Origin: Treponema sp.
Lineage (GTDB): Bacteria > Spirochaetota > Spirochaetia > Treponematales > Breznakiellaceae
DNA: 22,506 bases
Assembly (NCBI GenBank): GCA_031266635.1
Contig: JAISAN010000270.1
Location: 1-22,506 of the forward strand
Reading direction: 5' to 3'
This document shows, one piece after another, positions 22,349-22,506 of this stretch (the first letter of the stretch is position 1; each line of letters opens with the position of its first letter). The notes beneath the pieces are model-generated. The model saw nothing but the letters and a program-made list of their open reading frames with translations. It was not told the DNA's origin and searched no databases. The translations under genes and the position numbers were made by a program.

Positions 22349-22506
22349 ATGGGAGCCATTGACCTGCCCAAAAGCCCGAATGTATTCCATCCGGAGAAAC
22401 CGAGTGCCGTAGGTTCCCGGAATTCGTTAGCCCAGGAATACCGGGATCAGCAAAGTGAAGTAAACCAGCTTCTGGAAGAGGAAACCAACAAGGTTATCCA
22501 CCATCT
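22349..22506 (+). CDS. Unrecognised gene, first 53 codons (cut by window edge)
   Basis: An ATG at 22349 is preceded by AAGGAG about 9 bases upstream. The open frame to the window edge reads MGAIDLPKSPNVFHPEKPSA, then a Ser/Asn stretch and a charged, probably helical segment rich in Glu and Gln (EYRDQQSEVNQLLEEETNKV). There is no signal peptide, so the protein is probably cytoplasmic, possibly with coiled coil. I do not recognise the family. Confidence 0.65.
   Translation, partial: MGAIDLPKSPNVFHPEKPSAVGSRNSLAQEYRDQQSEVNQLLEEETNKVIHH

Overview
The window looks like core chromosome of a host-associated spirochaete, most likely a Treponema-type organism. This is inferred from the number of exported and lipidated proteins with loose, spirochaete-style lipoboxes (GSC, AGC, PSC, LGC, LAC), from a protein resembling the pallilysin-related family, and from a moderately GC-rich base composition with AT-rich intergenic pockets. 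No rRNA, tRNA, CRISPR array, transposase, integrase or phage gene is visible. Gene families are named from motifs read by eye; no database search was possible.

Layout. 1-644 (-) is the N-terminal part of a large exported protein that runs off the window. It is divergent from a DUF503 gene (719-1006, +) followed by a lipoprotein (1082-1732, +). The next 1.3 kb is AT-rich and accessory in flavour: a tiny Cys-rich lipoprotein (1849-2058, -), an XRE-type regulator (2437-2757, +) with an operator-like dyad just before its start codon, and a roughly 200-bp non-coding element bounded by 16-bp imperfect terminal inverted repeats (2753-2951) that supplies the regulator's stop codon. A membrane protein of unknown function follows (3025-4674, -).

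4809-6208 (+) encodes a lipoprotein and TrmB (tRNA m7G46 methyltransferase). Facing it is a tight three-gene minus-strand operon: TPR lipoprotein (8525-9601), MltD-like LysM lytic transglycosylase (7115-8524) and a secreted protein (6230-7111). This is probably a cell-wall remodelling unit. 9668-12061 (+) holds a six-TM protein and a TPR lipoprotein. They converge on the CCA-adding enzyme (12065-13429, -).

13498-18957 (+) is a long co-directional run: thiamine pyrophosphokinase, FolD, FolE2 (type IB GTP cyclohydrolase), a small membrane protein, MiaB, a LapA-domain protein and a SPOR-domain protein. Several junctions overlap. It links cofactor synthesis (thiamine diphosphate, folate), tRNA modification and envelope functions.

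18988-22176 (-) is a three-gene set: an exported VWA-like protein, an NrnA-type DHH phosphoesterase and a pallilysin-related-type protein that overlaps nrnA by 4 nt. The window ends in the first 53 codons of an unrecognised plus-strand gene (22349 onward).

Most of the window is ordinary housekeeping and envelope sequence, and I do not see a clear new defence or mobile system. The best candidates for something undescribed are the inverted-repeat element fused to the end of the XRE gene, the regulator's compact control region, the Cys-rich mini-lipoprotein beside it, the unidentified large surface protein at the left edge, and the pairing of a cytosolic nanoRNase with two exported proteins.
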